In this document: positions 15,708 through 23,660 of the stretch, one piece after another
Layout: every line of letters begins with the position of its first letter
How positions within the stretch are numbered: the first letter of the stretch is position 1
Translations under genes and position numbers: made by a program
Source of the DNA: Melioribacteraceae bacterium
GTDB lineage: Bacteria; Bacteroidota; Ignavibacteria; Ignavibacteriales; Melioribacteraceae
Length of the DNA stretch: 43,900 nt
Reading direction: 5' to 3'
Assembly: GCA_026983955.1 (NCBI GenBank)
Contig: JALSTB010000120.1
Span: forward strand, 1-43,900
Notes under the pieces: model-generated
The model's input: the letters and a program-made list of their open reading frames with translations, nothing else
What the model was told of the DNA's origin: nothing
Databases searched by the model: none

Positions 15708-17470
15708 TCGAAAGGTACTCTCATTACAGGGTAAATATTATGTTTTTTATCGTAGTACGGTGACCGTTCGTAAAAGAAATTCAGCCTTTGCCAAGCATTG
15801 TTTCTAAAATTTTCGTCTTCTTGTAGTTTTTTGAGAAACTCTTCTTTTAATTTTTCGTTGTGTTCCAGCATTTCCTTTGCGATCGGTTCCATGGAATACA
15901 TCTCGAAATATTCTTTCCGCTCAAAAATTATGTTGAAAAATCCCCATTTCAAAAACGAATCCCTTGACGCAGGTTCGAGCAAGTGCGCAATAAGACCCGC
16001 ATTCCTTTGATTTGTACTAACGACAAATGTTCCCGCCGGAATCGTTATTTTTTTCTTCAAAACATCGTATTGAAAAGCGGGTGAAAACCTGCCCTCATAA
16101 GGAAATTCGGGAAACTTAACTTTTTTAAATTTATAAATTTCAACATTAACCGGCATGGTTTTCCGCATTGTATCCACTTTGATTCCGTGCAATTCGATTA
16201 TGGGAACAATAGCGCTCCATTCTTCAGGAATCAGATAAAACTCCGGTAAGAATACAGAATCTTTAACAACGGGTCTGTTATAAAATTTAGTAACAAAATT
16301 TTCCTTTTCATGGGAATACTTAATGACCGGTTTGCCCGCAATCCAACTTGAATCGTAATATGCTTTATATCCTTTAAATTCAAAATTTGAAAACTTATTC
16401 ATATCAATTTCAAAAGATATCGGATAAGCGTTTCTTTGTTTAACATATCGTTGTTTTGTAAATTCATCTGCCAAAATATTTAATTCCCTTAATGTTTTGG
16501 ATTGGTTTGAAACCAATTCCAAAACCGCTTTGAGTAAGGAATATGTTGCAAACACTCTGTCTTTGTAAGGCTTGAGCATGTGAGTTTCAACCAGCAGTCC
16601 CCGTCTGTTTTGCACCGCTGCATAACCTTGTGAAAATCTTGGACCGGCCACCCAAGAGCGAAGTCCTTCTTTTGGATTTCCGTTAACGAATCCGACGTAA
16701 GGACCAATTAAAAACCCGTCTGTTTGCACTTTGCTTTCGATAAACGGTTTGAATTTTTGCTCAATCCATTTCCTGCTTTCCGGTGAAACAAACGGAGCAT
16801 CAACAATATCGTAAGTTATTGTGTATTGATAATCAGCACCATCCGTTGTGTGAGTATCTATATAAAAATCGGGTAGCCAGTCACTGAAAAGTTTCAACAT
16901 GGCTTTCATTTCCGGTGCATCGGCTTTGGTATAGTCCCTGTTCAAATTCAGATTTTGCGCAGTTACACGCCATCCCATTTCCGCCGGTCCGTTTTGATTT
17001 ATTCTGTTATACTTACTTCGCCGTTCGTGACCGTCAACATTAAAAATCGGAACAACCAGTAAGATAACATCGTTTAACCAATCGACATGCTTATTTTCAA
17101 CCAAAATTTCACGCAACAAAATCATGCTAGCGTCTTTGCCTTCAATTTCACCGGAGTGAATTCCGTTTTGAATTAATACAATTGCTTTTCCGCTGCTCTT
17201 TGCTTTCAAAGGGTTGAATTCACCCCCGGAAGCAACAATAAGAACATTTAATGCCCGTCCTTGCGGTGATATTCCGAACGATTTAAATTTTGCGTATGGA
17301 GAATGTTCTGCCAACCGTTCGAAATATTTCATAGTTTCGTCATAAGTTCCGGTTTCCAGATAACCGGAAAGTTCAAAACGTGTTTTCCAATTTAATTTTT
17401 CACCATTCTGTGCCGTACTGTTCATGGAAAACATCCACATAAAAGTTACAACTAAAATTAAAAGTCTCAT
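15704..17470 (-). CDS. M14-family zinc carboxypeptidase, secreted
   Basis: The ATG at 17470 is preferred because GGGAG lies just upstream and it starts a signal peptide (MRLLILVVTFMWMFSMNSTAQ); a frame-start 39 bases earlier has no such support. The 588-residue protein has an M14 metallopeptidase domain with zinc ligands in NGIHSGEIEGKD (His105, Glu108), VPIFNVDGHERR, YIDTHTTDGADY, and the probable catalytic Glu in GLLVETHML. A long C-terminal region of ~250 residues has no recognised catalytic motif. The likely site is the periplasm or cell surface. Coupling to mtgA suggests a wall or peptide-recycling role, but the substrate is unknown. Confidence 0.88.
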   Translation of the reverse strand: MRLLILVVTFMWMFSMNSTAQNGEKLNWKTRFELSGYLETGTYDETMKYFERLAEHSPYAKFKSFGISPQGRALNVLIVASGGEFNPLKAKSSGKAIVLIQNGIHSGEIEGKDASMILLREILVENKHVDWLNDVILLVVPIFNVDGHERRSKYNRINQNGPAEMGWRVTAQNLNLNRDYTKADAPEMKAMLKLFSDWLPDFYIDTHTTDGADYQYTITYDIVDAPFVSPESRKWIEQKFKPFIESKVQTDGFLIGPYVGFVNGNPKEGLRSWVAGPRFSQGYAAVQNRRGLLVETHMLKPYKDRVFATYSLLKAVLELVSNQSKTLRELNILADEFTKQRYVKQRNAYPISFEIDMNKFSNFEFKGYKAYYDSSWIAGKPVIKYSHEKENFVTKFYNRPVVKDSVFLPEFYLIPEEWSAIVPIIELHGIKVDTMRKTMPVNVEIYKFKKVKFPEFPYEGRFSPAFQYDVLKKKITIPAGTFVVSTNQRNAGLIAHLLEPASRDSFLKWGFFNIIFERKEYFEMYSMEPIAKEMLEHNEKLKEEFLKKLQEDENFRNNAWQRLNFFYERSPYYDKKHNIYPVMRVPFE

Positions 17471-17600
17471 TTTATCTCCCTGGCTTTCCCTGTGCAAATT
17501 AACTTTCAAGTTATAAATAGCTTAAGAAAATTAAAAGATTTTTTTATATTGCAATTCAATATCGGTATTACAATAAATCTCTAACAAATTAAATGTGAAT

Positions 17601-19085
17601 ATGGAACATTACGGCTTTTGGTCTCTCTTCCCTCCGCTAATTGCAATAGTTTTGGCCATTAAAACCCGTCAAGTATTTGTTTCGTTACTCTTCGGTATTT
17701 GGTTGGGATGGATTATTTTGAAAGGCGGGAACTTGATAGACGGAACCGTTTCAACAATTGAAGCGCTTGTGAATGTTTTCAAAAGTCCGGGAAACACAAG
17801 AACAATTATGTTCAGCAGTCTTGTGGGCGCGTTGATTGCATTTGTCCAACGTTCTGGTGGAGTTGAAGGTTTTGTAAACAGGGTTAATAATTTTCTTCAC
17901 CGGTTGGAAGAAAAGAAAATCGGGCAAAGCAGGGTAATTGTTCAGTTAATGGCTTGGATGGTGGGCACGGCAATTTTTGTAGAATCGAGCATCAATGCAT
18001 TAACGGTTGGCACAACATTCCGTCCGATTTTCGACAGATTAAAAATACCGAGGGAAAAATTAGCATACATTGCCGATTCGATTTCTGCGCCGACATGCAT
18101 TTTGATACCGTTAAACGCTTGGGGGGCTTACATTATGGGCTTAATCGCCGCACAGGGCTTCGAAAACCCTTTGGGTATAATGGTTTCGGCGTTTCCACTT
18201 AATTTTTATCCTATGTTGGCAATGATACTGGTGGTAACAATCATTATCACACAAAAAGATTTCGGTCCGATGAAAAAAGCCGAGGAACGCGCTCGCAAAG
18301 AAGGGAAAGTATTGAGGGATGGCGCCGTACCGATGATTTCGACCGAAGTAATAGCAATGGAACCGAAGAACGGCGTACGGCCCAAAGCCCGGAATATGAT
18401 TATCCCAATTGCCACAATGGTTGTGATGATGCCGTTTATGTTGGTGTTTACAGGCTGGAACAATGTTGAAAATATTGAACAATATCCGTTATGGGAAAAA
18501 ATATTTTTTGCAATCGGTCAAGGTTCCGGTTCGGCGTCTGTTTTATATTCCGTATTGATTTCAATTTTCGTAGCCGGAATTTTATATAAAACACAAAAGA
18601 TTTTTTCATTTAAAGAAACCATGGATTTGCTTTTCAAAGGCGTGGGCGGTTTAATTCCCCTTGCTTTATTAATGATGCTTGCATTTGCCATCGGTACGGT
18701 TTGCCGCGAACTGGGAACCGGTCATTATGCCGCCGAACTTTCAAAGCAATGGCTTTCCCCTCATTTTGTGCCGTTCATAATTTTTCTCGTTTCCAGTTTT
18801 ATTGCATTTTCAACGGGCACATCTTGGGGTACATTCGCAATAATGATTGCCATTGCGGTTCCCATGGCACAAGCGATGGATGTAAATTTACCTCTCTCAA
18901 TTGCCGCTGTTTTAGGTGGCGGGGTTTTCGGCGACCACAGTTCGCCCATTTCCGATACAACAATAATATCTTCAATGGCTTCGGCAAGCGATCATATAGA
19001 TCACGTTAAAACACAATTGCCCTATGCATTGACAGCCGGAGTAATTGCAGCAATCCTTTACTTGGCACTTGGCTTTATTTTTTGA
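17601..19085 (+). CDS. NhaC-family Na+/H+ antiporter
   Basis: This integral membrane protein of ~494 residues has about 11-12 hydrophobic segments, starting FPPLIAIVLAIKTRQVFVSL. Family-typical phrases are AIFVESSINALTVGTTFRPI, SAPTCILIPLNAWGAYI, SFIAFSTGTSWGTFAIMIAI and GGGVFGDHSSPISDTTIISS, the last being the hallmark of NhaC antiporters. It exchanges sodium for protons across the inner membrane, although some relatives carry organic substrates. The ATG at 17601 is chosen; a GTG two codons upstream (17595) is equally open and neither has a good ribosome-binding site. It is divergent from the M14 gene and convergent with the amidase. Confidence 0.9.
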   Translation: MEHYGFWSLFPPLIAIVLAIKTRQVFVSLLFGIWLGWIILKGGNLIDGTVSTIEALVNVFKSPGNTRTIMFSSLVGALIAFVQRSGGVEGFVNRVNNFLHRLEEKKIGQSRVIVQLMAWMVGTAIFVESSINALTVGTTFRPIFDRLKIPREKLAYIADSISAPTCILIPLNAWGAYIMGLIAAQGFENPLGIMVSAFPLNFYPMLAMILVVTIIITQKDFGPMKKAEERARKEGKVLRDGAVPMISTEVIAMEPKNGVRPKARNMIIPIATMVVMMPFMLVFTGWNNVENIEQYPLWEKIFFAIGQGSGSASVLYSVLISIFVAGILYKTQKIFSFKETMDLLFKGVGGLIPLALLMMLAFAIGTVCRELGTGHYAAELSKQWLSPHFVPFIIFLVSSFIAFSTGTSWGTFAIMIAIAVPMAQAMDVNLPLSIAAVLGGGVFGDHSSPISDTTIISSMASASDHIDHVKTQLPYALTAGVIAAILYLALGFIF

Positions 19086-19100
19086 TTATTATAATTCAAT

Positions 19101-21491
19101 TTATTTAACTAACAACATTTTATGAGTTTGAACAAAATCCCCCGCTTTTAATTTATAGAAATAAACTCCGCTCGGTAATCCGCCCTTAACGATTTCCGGA
19201 CTAAAAATTACTTGATATGTGCCCGCACTTTGTTGTTTATCAACCAGTGTGGCAACTTCCCTTCCCAGAACGTCATATACTTTTAATTGAACCCGCAAAG
19301 CCTTTGATTCCGCTTTTTGTGCGACCGGTATAGCATACTTAATTATTGTGGACGGATTAAAAGGATTCGGATAGTTTTGATAAAGTTTAAATTTTTCGGG
19401 TAATTGTATTTCGCCTTTTACGGGCACCACATCAGTCTGTAAATCATCGAAATAAAGTTCGCCTTCTTCAGAACCGTCAGGGGATTTTTTAATTACGATG
19501 CTATGAAATTTTTTGTTCCCCGCAATTCCCAAATCACCTAACGATATGGTTTTCAATTTCCAACCAGTCCAGTTTAACGTATCGACAAAATACGGATAAT
19601 TCGTTCCATGCGAATCTCTGAACCAATACTCGAGCACATTGTGGCTAAAATCACCGAAAATCCACAACCCGAACAAACTATTGTCGTTATTACCCAAATC
19701 CGGTTCTGCAGGATTATACAACCTGCAAATTCCGTTTTCGGCCGTAAACTTATATGTCAGCTTTCCCGATTTCGCGCCATTGTATTTTTTCCCGGTTGTC
19801 AGTTCAAATCCTGTTACTGAAGCATCAATTCCGGTTGTACTGCCGCTTTGTCCGGGCTGCCACCAAAGCCCCTCCGTTTCGAAACTATCGATTATACTGC
19901 CGTTTACATAACGGTCTTTTTCCGTCGTAAAATTAATCTCGTAATCTTCTTCTAGTGTTAAACCGTCTGTGTCGCCTATTCCGGATTTTAATATAACCTT
20001 GTAGTTGGAGTTGTATTCCAAAGGATAAACCGGCCAAAAGATTATTTGCCCTTTGGCAAATGCGGATTGATCGGCGGCTAACGACACGCTGTTGCCACCG
20101 GCGTCTTTGAAAAAAATATTGTTCCCCAATGTGTTCACGCTAACCGGTGCATCAAAAGTGAGAATAATTTTGACTGTGGTACTGATATCGGCTGAATTGT
20201 CCGCCGGATAATACGAAACAAGATTCAATTTTTTCCGTGTATGAAACGAAAACGAGTACGGTGCAGCCAATGCAACATTAAAGATGGTATGCGCTGTTGT
20301 ATCTATTGTAACTGTGTATTCCGTATCCTTGCTAAATTTGTTCGATGGAATAAACTCGAGCAATTTATCGTTATCCGACCATTGAAAAGTGCCCTGAACG
20401 TCCGGCGAAATTACAAATGCAGATTCCACACTGTTTTTATCCATTGGGATATCGAATTGAATCGATATTTTGGAAGACAACCGCACATCAGCAGAACCGC
20501 TTGCAGGAATAGTAGAAATTATTTGCGGAATGTTATAATTTTCAACAAGCGTAAGCCATTTGTCGGCGAATGAAGTTTTATTCGCTTGCACCGTTACATC
20601 GAGCGTATCGGTTGAATAATCTTCGGCGGTTACAATTACTTGATAATTTCCTGGTGCAAGACTGTCGAACAAATAAAAACCGTTGTTGTACGTATCCCCG
20701 TTGTAAGTTTTATTGTCAGGCAAAAGCGTTACCGAAACATTGTTCAACGGTTTTTTCCCATCGGTTGTGGATGGGATATAATAGTAATCCACCAATTTAT
20801 CATGGTCGCGCAAAATACCCGCAATTTCACCTACTTGTAAAGTTTGCAATCCGTAATAATCGATAAATGCTTTGGCAATTGCCCATGCTTCGTGTTTGAG
20901 ATAAGCATCATTCCTCAATCTCCACGATTCGGGAATGTAATCGTGAAAAGACCCTTCCGATAAAGTACCGGGCATTGTAAGATTTCTCAGTACGCCCAAA
21001 TTAAATCCTAAAAACGAATAGTCGCCGCGTGTATATTTTGTAGTAGTTCTGTGCGCTTCGTAAATTTTCAGAGCCATTATATCGCACATTTGTTTTGCTT
21101 GGGGAAATGCAGGCGAACCGTTAACTTCTTTGTAAAGCAGTAAGGTGTAATTGGTTTGCCCGTTATACGCATTGCTGTGAATTGAATGAAAAAAATCCGC
21201 ATCAAAATTATTTGCATCTTCGGAAATTTGCGAGAGCGGCAAATCATCCGATGAATTGTTTGTTACACGGCTCATTCTAACGTTTGCGTTGAAGCTGACA
21301 AGCAAATCTCGCAAATATAACCCTTTTGCCAAATTGCCTTCCGATTCCCAAAATCCCGTCTCCGGGATGTAGCGGTCGTTACTGTCGTGACCGCCGTGAC
21401 CGGGATTAATGTAAATTTTTAAATTATTAAAGTCTTGGGCAAAAATAACATTAATCGCCAGAACCGTTAAAACCAATATTTTTTTCAACAT
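19101..21491 (-). CDS. Secreted N-acetylmuramoyl-L-alanine amidase with Big_5 domains and type IX sorting domain
   Basis: The 796-residue protein has a signal peptide (MLKKILVLTVLAINVIFAQ). Residues ~22-215 form an Amidase_3 zinc hydrolase: YINPGHGGHDS with His32, a Glu near 49, FHSIHSNAYNG near 111, and the catalytic Glu in GTLSEGSFHDY. A carboxypeptidase regulatory-like domain (PLNNVSVTLLPDNKTYNGDT) and two Ig-like Big_5 domains (IPQIISTIPASGSADVRLSS and LNLVSYYPADNSADISTTVK) follow. A jelly-roll-like region and a C-terminal sorting domain (QNYPNPFNPSTIIKYAIP) complete it. It would cleave the amide between muramic acid and the stem peptide, outside the cell or on the surface. It is last of the five-gene wall operon, 36 bases after the TolB-like gene. 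Confidence 0.9.
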   Translation of the reverse strand: MLKKILVLTVLAINVIFAQDFNNLKIYINPGHGGHDSNDRYIPETGFWESEGNLAKGLYLRDLLVSFNANVRMSRVTNNSSDDLPLSQISEDANNFDADFFHSIHSNAYNGQTNYTLLLYKEVNGSPAFPQAKQMCDIMALKIYEAHRTTTKYTRGDYSFLGFNLGVLRNLTMPGTLSEGSFHDYIPESWRLRNDAYLKHEAWAIAKAFIDYYGLQTLQVGEIAGILRDHDKLVDYYYIPSTTDGKKPLNNVSVTLLPDNKTYNGDTYNNGFYLFDSLAPGNYQVIVTAEDYSTDTLDVTVQANKTSFADKWLTLVENYNIPQIISTIPASGSADVRLSSKISIQFDIPMDKNSVESAFVISPDVQGTFQWSDNDKLLEFIPSNKFSKDTEYTVTIDTTAHTIFNVALAAPYSFSFHTRKKLNLVSYYPADNSADISTTVKIILTFDAPVSVNTLGNNIFFKDAGGNSVSLAADQSAFAKGQIIFWPVYPLEYNSNYKVILKSGIGDTDGLTLEEDYEINFTTEKDRYVNGSIIDSFETEGLWWQPGQSGSTTGIDASVTGFELTTGKKYNGAKSGKLTYKFTAENGICRLYNPAEPDLGNNDNSLFGLWIFGDFSHNVLEYWFRDSHGTNYPYFVDTLNWTGWKLKTISLGDLGIAGNKKFHSIVIKKSPDGSEEGELYFDDLQTDVVPVKGEIQLPEKFKLYQNYPNPFNPSTIIKYAIPVAQKAESKALRVQLKVYDVLGREVATLVDKQQSAGTYQVIFSPEIVKGGLPSGVYFYKLKAGDFVQTHKMLLVK

Positions 21492-21527
21492 GATATTTTG
21501 ATAAATTTATTATTATTCAAGTTTATA

Positions 21528-22442
21528 TTAATTGTATTGCAACTTAATTAAACGGATTTCCCCGTTGTTTGTATGGTAAACGATTTCCGTTCCGTCAGGC
21601 GACCATTCACCGTACATTTCAATTTCGTTTGCCGTGTCGGTCAACTGCACTTCGGTTTTTCCATCCTCACTTTTTACATACAAATCGGATGCGGTATAAT
21701 TGTAACCGTCATCTTTATCTTTCATAAATAAAATCCATTTGCCGTCAGGCGACCATTTGGGATAATTGGCATAGCCCAACTCAACCAAAATATTTCCATT
21801 CAAATCACAGATGAATGTTCCCTTGCCTCCCGCGGTAAATAAAATTTTATCGCCAGCCGGTGAAAGCGAGGGCCACAAATAAATTCCTTTGCCCAATGGA
21901 TTTAATTTTTTCCTTTCACCATTGATGCTAAGGAAGAGATTTCTGTCCTCAATAAAAACCGAAACGGATTGATTGTTTGTTTTTAGTAATTTAGCGGAAG
22001 CGGTTTTCATCACACCTTGCGCAATATAAAATACATTTCCATCCATATTAATTTGAGGCGGTGATAAATTCCTAACACTCTCTTCCAACACGTTTTCTTT
22101 TTTATTAATCAAATCATATTCAAATAGCGAATGGAATTTCCTTTTGTTTTTAAAATTAGTTGTGCGGTATATTAATTTGTTTCCATCCGCGGTAAATTGG
22201 AATTTATATCCTATTCCCGGCTTGCTGGAAATTTGCTCTAGACTTCCGGATTCGAGCGACAATTTCCATAAACCGTTGTAATTTTCAGATGTAAAAAAAA
22301 CAGCTTCACCAGCGGGAGAAAATTTGGGAAAGAAAAATTTACCCTGCGATAAATCCGTTAATTTCCGGTCTTGCAAAACCCTGATATTTCCGGCTGTCAA
22401 CACCGCTGCCGTTAAAAACCAAAGTAAAAATATCCGTTTCAT
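21528..22442 (-). CDS. TolB-like PD40 beta-propeller protein, copy 2
   Basis: This 304-residue protein has a signal peptide (MKRIFLLWFLTAAVLTAG). Propeller blades are marked by FFPKFSPAGEAVFFTSENYN, YLWPSLSPAGDKILFTAGG, YPKWSPDGKWILFMKD and YGEWSPDGTEIVYHTN, all versions of the PD40/WD40-like motif W-S-P-D-G-x-x-[IL]. It resembles the C-terminal propeller of TolB without the N-terminal domain. It is paralogous to the gene directly upstream, and the two overlap by four bases. It is likely periplasmic. The ligand is unknown. Confidence 0.83.
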   Translation of the reverse strand: MKRIFLLWFLTAAVLTAGNIRVLQDRKLTDLSQGKFFFPKFSPAGEAVFFTSENYNGLWKLSLESGSLEQISSKPGIGYKFQFTADGNKLIYRTTNFKNKRKFHSLFEYDLINKKENVLEESVRNLSPPQINMDGNVFYIAQGVMKTASAKLLKTNNQSVSVFIEDRNLFLSINGERKKLNPLGKGIYLWPSLSPAGDKILFTAGGKGTFICDLNGNILVELGYANYPKWSPDGKWILFMKDKDDGYNYTASDLYVKSEDGKTEVQLTDTANEIEMYGEWSPDGTEIVYHTNNGEIRLIKLQYN

Positions 22443-23422
22443 TTTACCTCTTTGTATGTAACCTTGATTTCTTGCTTTATTATTTTACCGTCTGCATCGG
22501 AATAAATTATATGCTTGCCATCCGGCATCCAAACCGGATTTTCGCCTTCAATTTCCGTCTGTATAATTTTCAACGGATTTATGATTGCAAACTGTATTTC
22601 ATTTGCAATTATTCTCATTCCATCCGATTTTTCTTTCGTGAAGACAATTATTTTTCCATCCGGCGACCACCGCGGATTCCGACCCTTCACAATAAACTTT
22701 TCGTTTCCCTTTTCGTCTTCAATAAAAATTCCTTTGCCCCTAACTTCATATACAATCCGTCCGTCAACAGGCGACTTGAATGCTTCAAGAATATTTTTAT
22801 CAACGGAACGCCAAACATAAAAAGTATCGGGAGTAATTTTATAAACAATTCCGCCGTAATTAACAAGCGTAAATGAATTCAGTTCGTTCGAAGCATTAAC
22901 GGATTTATTAATTTTCTTCCGGTGCAATTTATCTCCAACAAAGTAAACAATTTGATTATTCAGCAATGCCGGCGGAGATATTCTTCTTTCGGACGATTCA
23001 AAAATTTCAATTCTACCGCTGCCGGCATTTTGCATCAATAGCGTGAATTGGGTCCTTTGTTTCTTCGAACCTCTAACCCGTAAGCGGTAAATTACTTCTT
23101 TACCGTCATCACTAATCGCAAATCTAAAACCGGCGCCATTTCCCATCGTAAGGTTTTTAAGTCCGTTTTTCTTTAAATTTTTCACCCACAAACCTTTATA
23201 ATTTCCGGTTGTCAAGTATAAGTATTCACCGTTTTTTGAAATTCGGGGGTGATAAAATTTCCCTTCGGAAACACCGGTTAAAATAATTGCACCGGAAACC
23301 TTTATATCTAACGGAATTCCATTTTCTATTGTGTCCTTCACAACAGCGGCTTTTTCCTCTTTTTTACTCCGGCAGGAAAAAATGAATATTACAATCAATA
23401 TCAAAAATATCTTTAATTTCAT
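22439..23422 (-). CDS. TolB-like PD40 beta-propeller lipoprotein, copy 1
   Basis: The protein has 327 residues with a lipoprotein signal (MKLKIFLILIVIFIFSC, Cys17). Blades match those of the next gene in order and spacing: EGKFYHPRISKNGEYLYLTT against QGKFFFPKFSPAGEAVFFTS, and NPRWSPDGKIIVFTKEKSDG against YPKWSPDGKWILFMKDKDDG. This points to tandem duplication, with copy 1 lipid-anchored and copy 2 apparently soluble. Spacing of 11 bases from the small lipoprotein and the overlap with copy 2 support one transcript. A TolB-type role as a binding scaffold at the wall is inference. Confidence 0.83.
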   Translation of the reverse strand: MKLKIFLILIVIFIFSCRSKKEEKAAVVKDTIENGIPLDIKVSGAIILTGVSEGKFYHPRISKNGEYLYLTTGNYKGLWVKNLKKNGLKNLTMGNGAGFRFAISDDGKEVIYRLRVRGSKKQRTQFTLLMQNAGSGRIEIFESSERRISPPALLNNQIVYFVGDKLHRKKINKSVNASNELNSFTLVNYGGIVYKITPDTFYVWRSVDKNILEAFKSPVDGRIVYEVRGKGIFIEDEKGNEKFIVKGRNPRWSPDGKIIVFTKEKSDGMRIIANEIQFAIINPLKIIQTEIEGENPVWMPDGKHIIYSDADGKIIKQEIKVTYKEVK

Positions 23423-23433
23423 ATAATTTTAAT

Positions 23434-23649
23434 TTAATTTTTCTTTCTTGTATTTTTATTTTCCGCTTTAAGCGTATCTTTGCCGTACTTTTCCAAATCG
23501 CGTTGGTGGATTGATTTATATCCTTTAGGTTCCGGTTGGTTTTCCATTTTTACGGGTTTATTACTTTTAACTGTTCCGGTCTTTTCCCCGTTTCCATTGC
23601 AAGCACTCACAAGCATTATAATTAATGAAGCTGCAATTATTTTTTTCAT
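23434..23649 (-). CDS. Small lipoprotein sharing a motif with the upstream GH18 protein
   Basis: The 71-residue protein has a classical lipobox (LVSAC, Cys17) after MKKIIAASLIIM. The mature 54 residues are hydrophilic and rich in Lys and Asn. Residues 46-58, SIHQRDLEKYGKD, match residues 25-37 of the neighbouring GH18 protein (SIHKEDWQRFGKN) in register. No known domain is recognised. It lies 11 bases after the GH18 gene and 11 bases before the PD40 lipoprotein gene. The shared segment may be a common docking or processing element; this is inference. Confidence 0.75.
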   Translation of the reverse strand: MKKIIAASLIIMLVSACNGNGEKTGTVKSNKPVKMENQPEPKGYKSIHQRDLEKYGKDTLKAENKNTRKKN

Positions 23650-23660
23650 ATCGTCCCCTT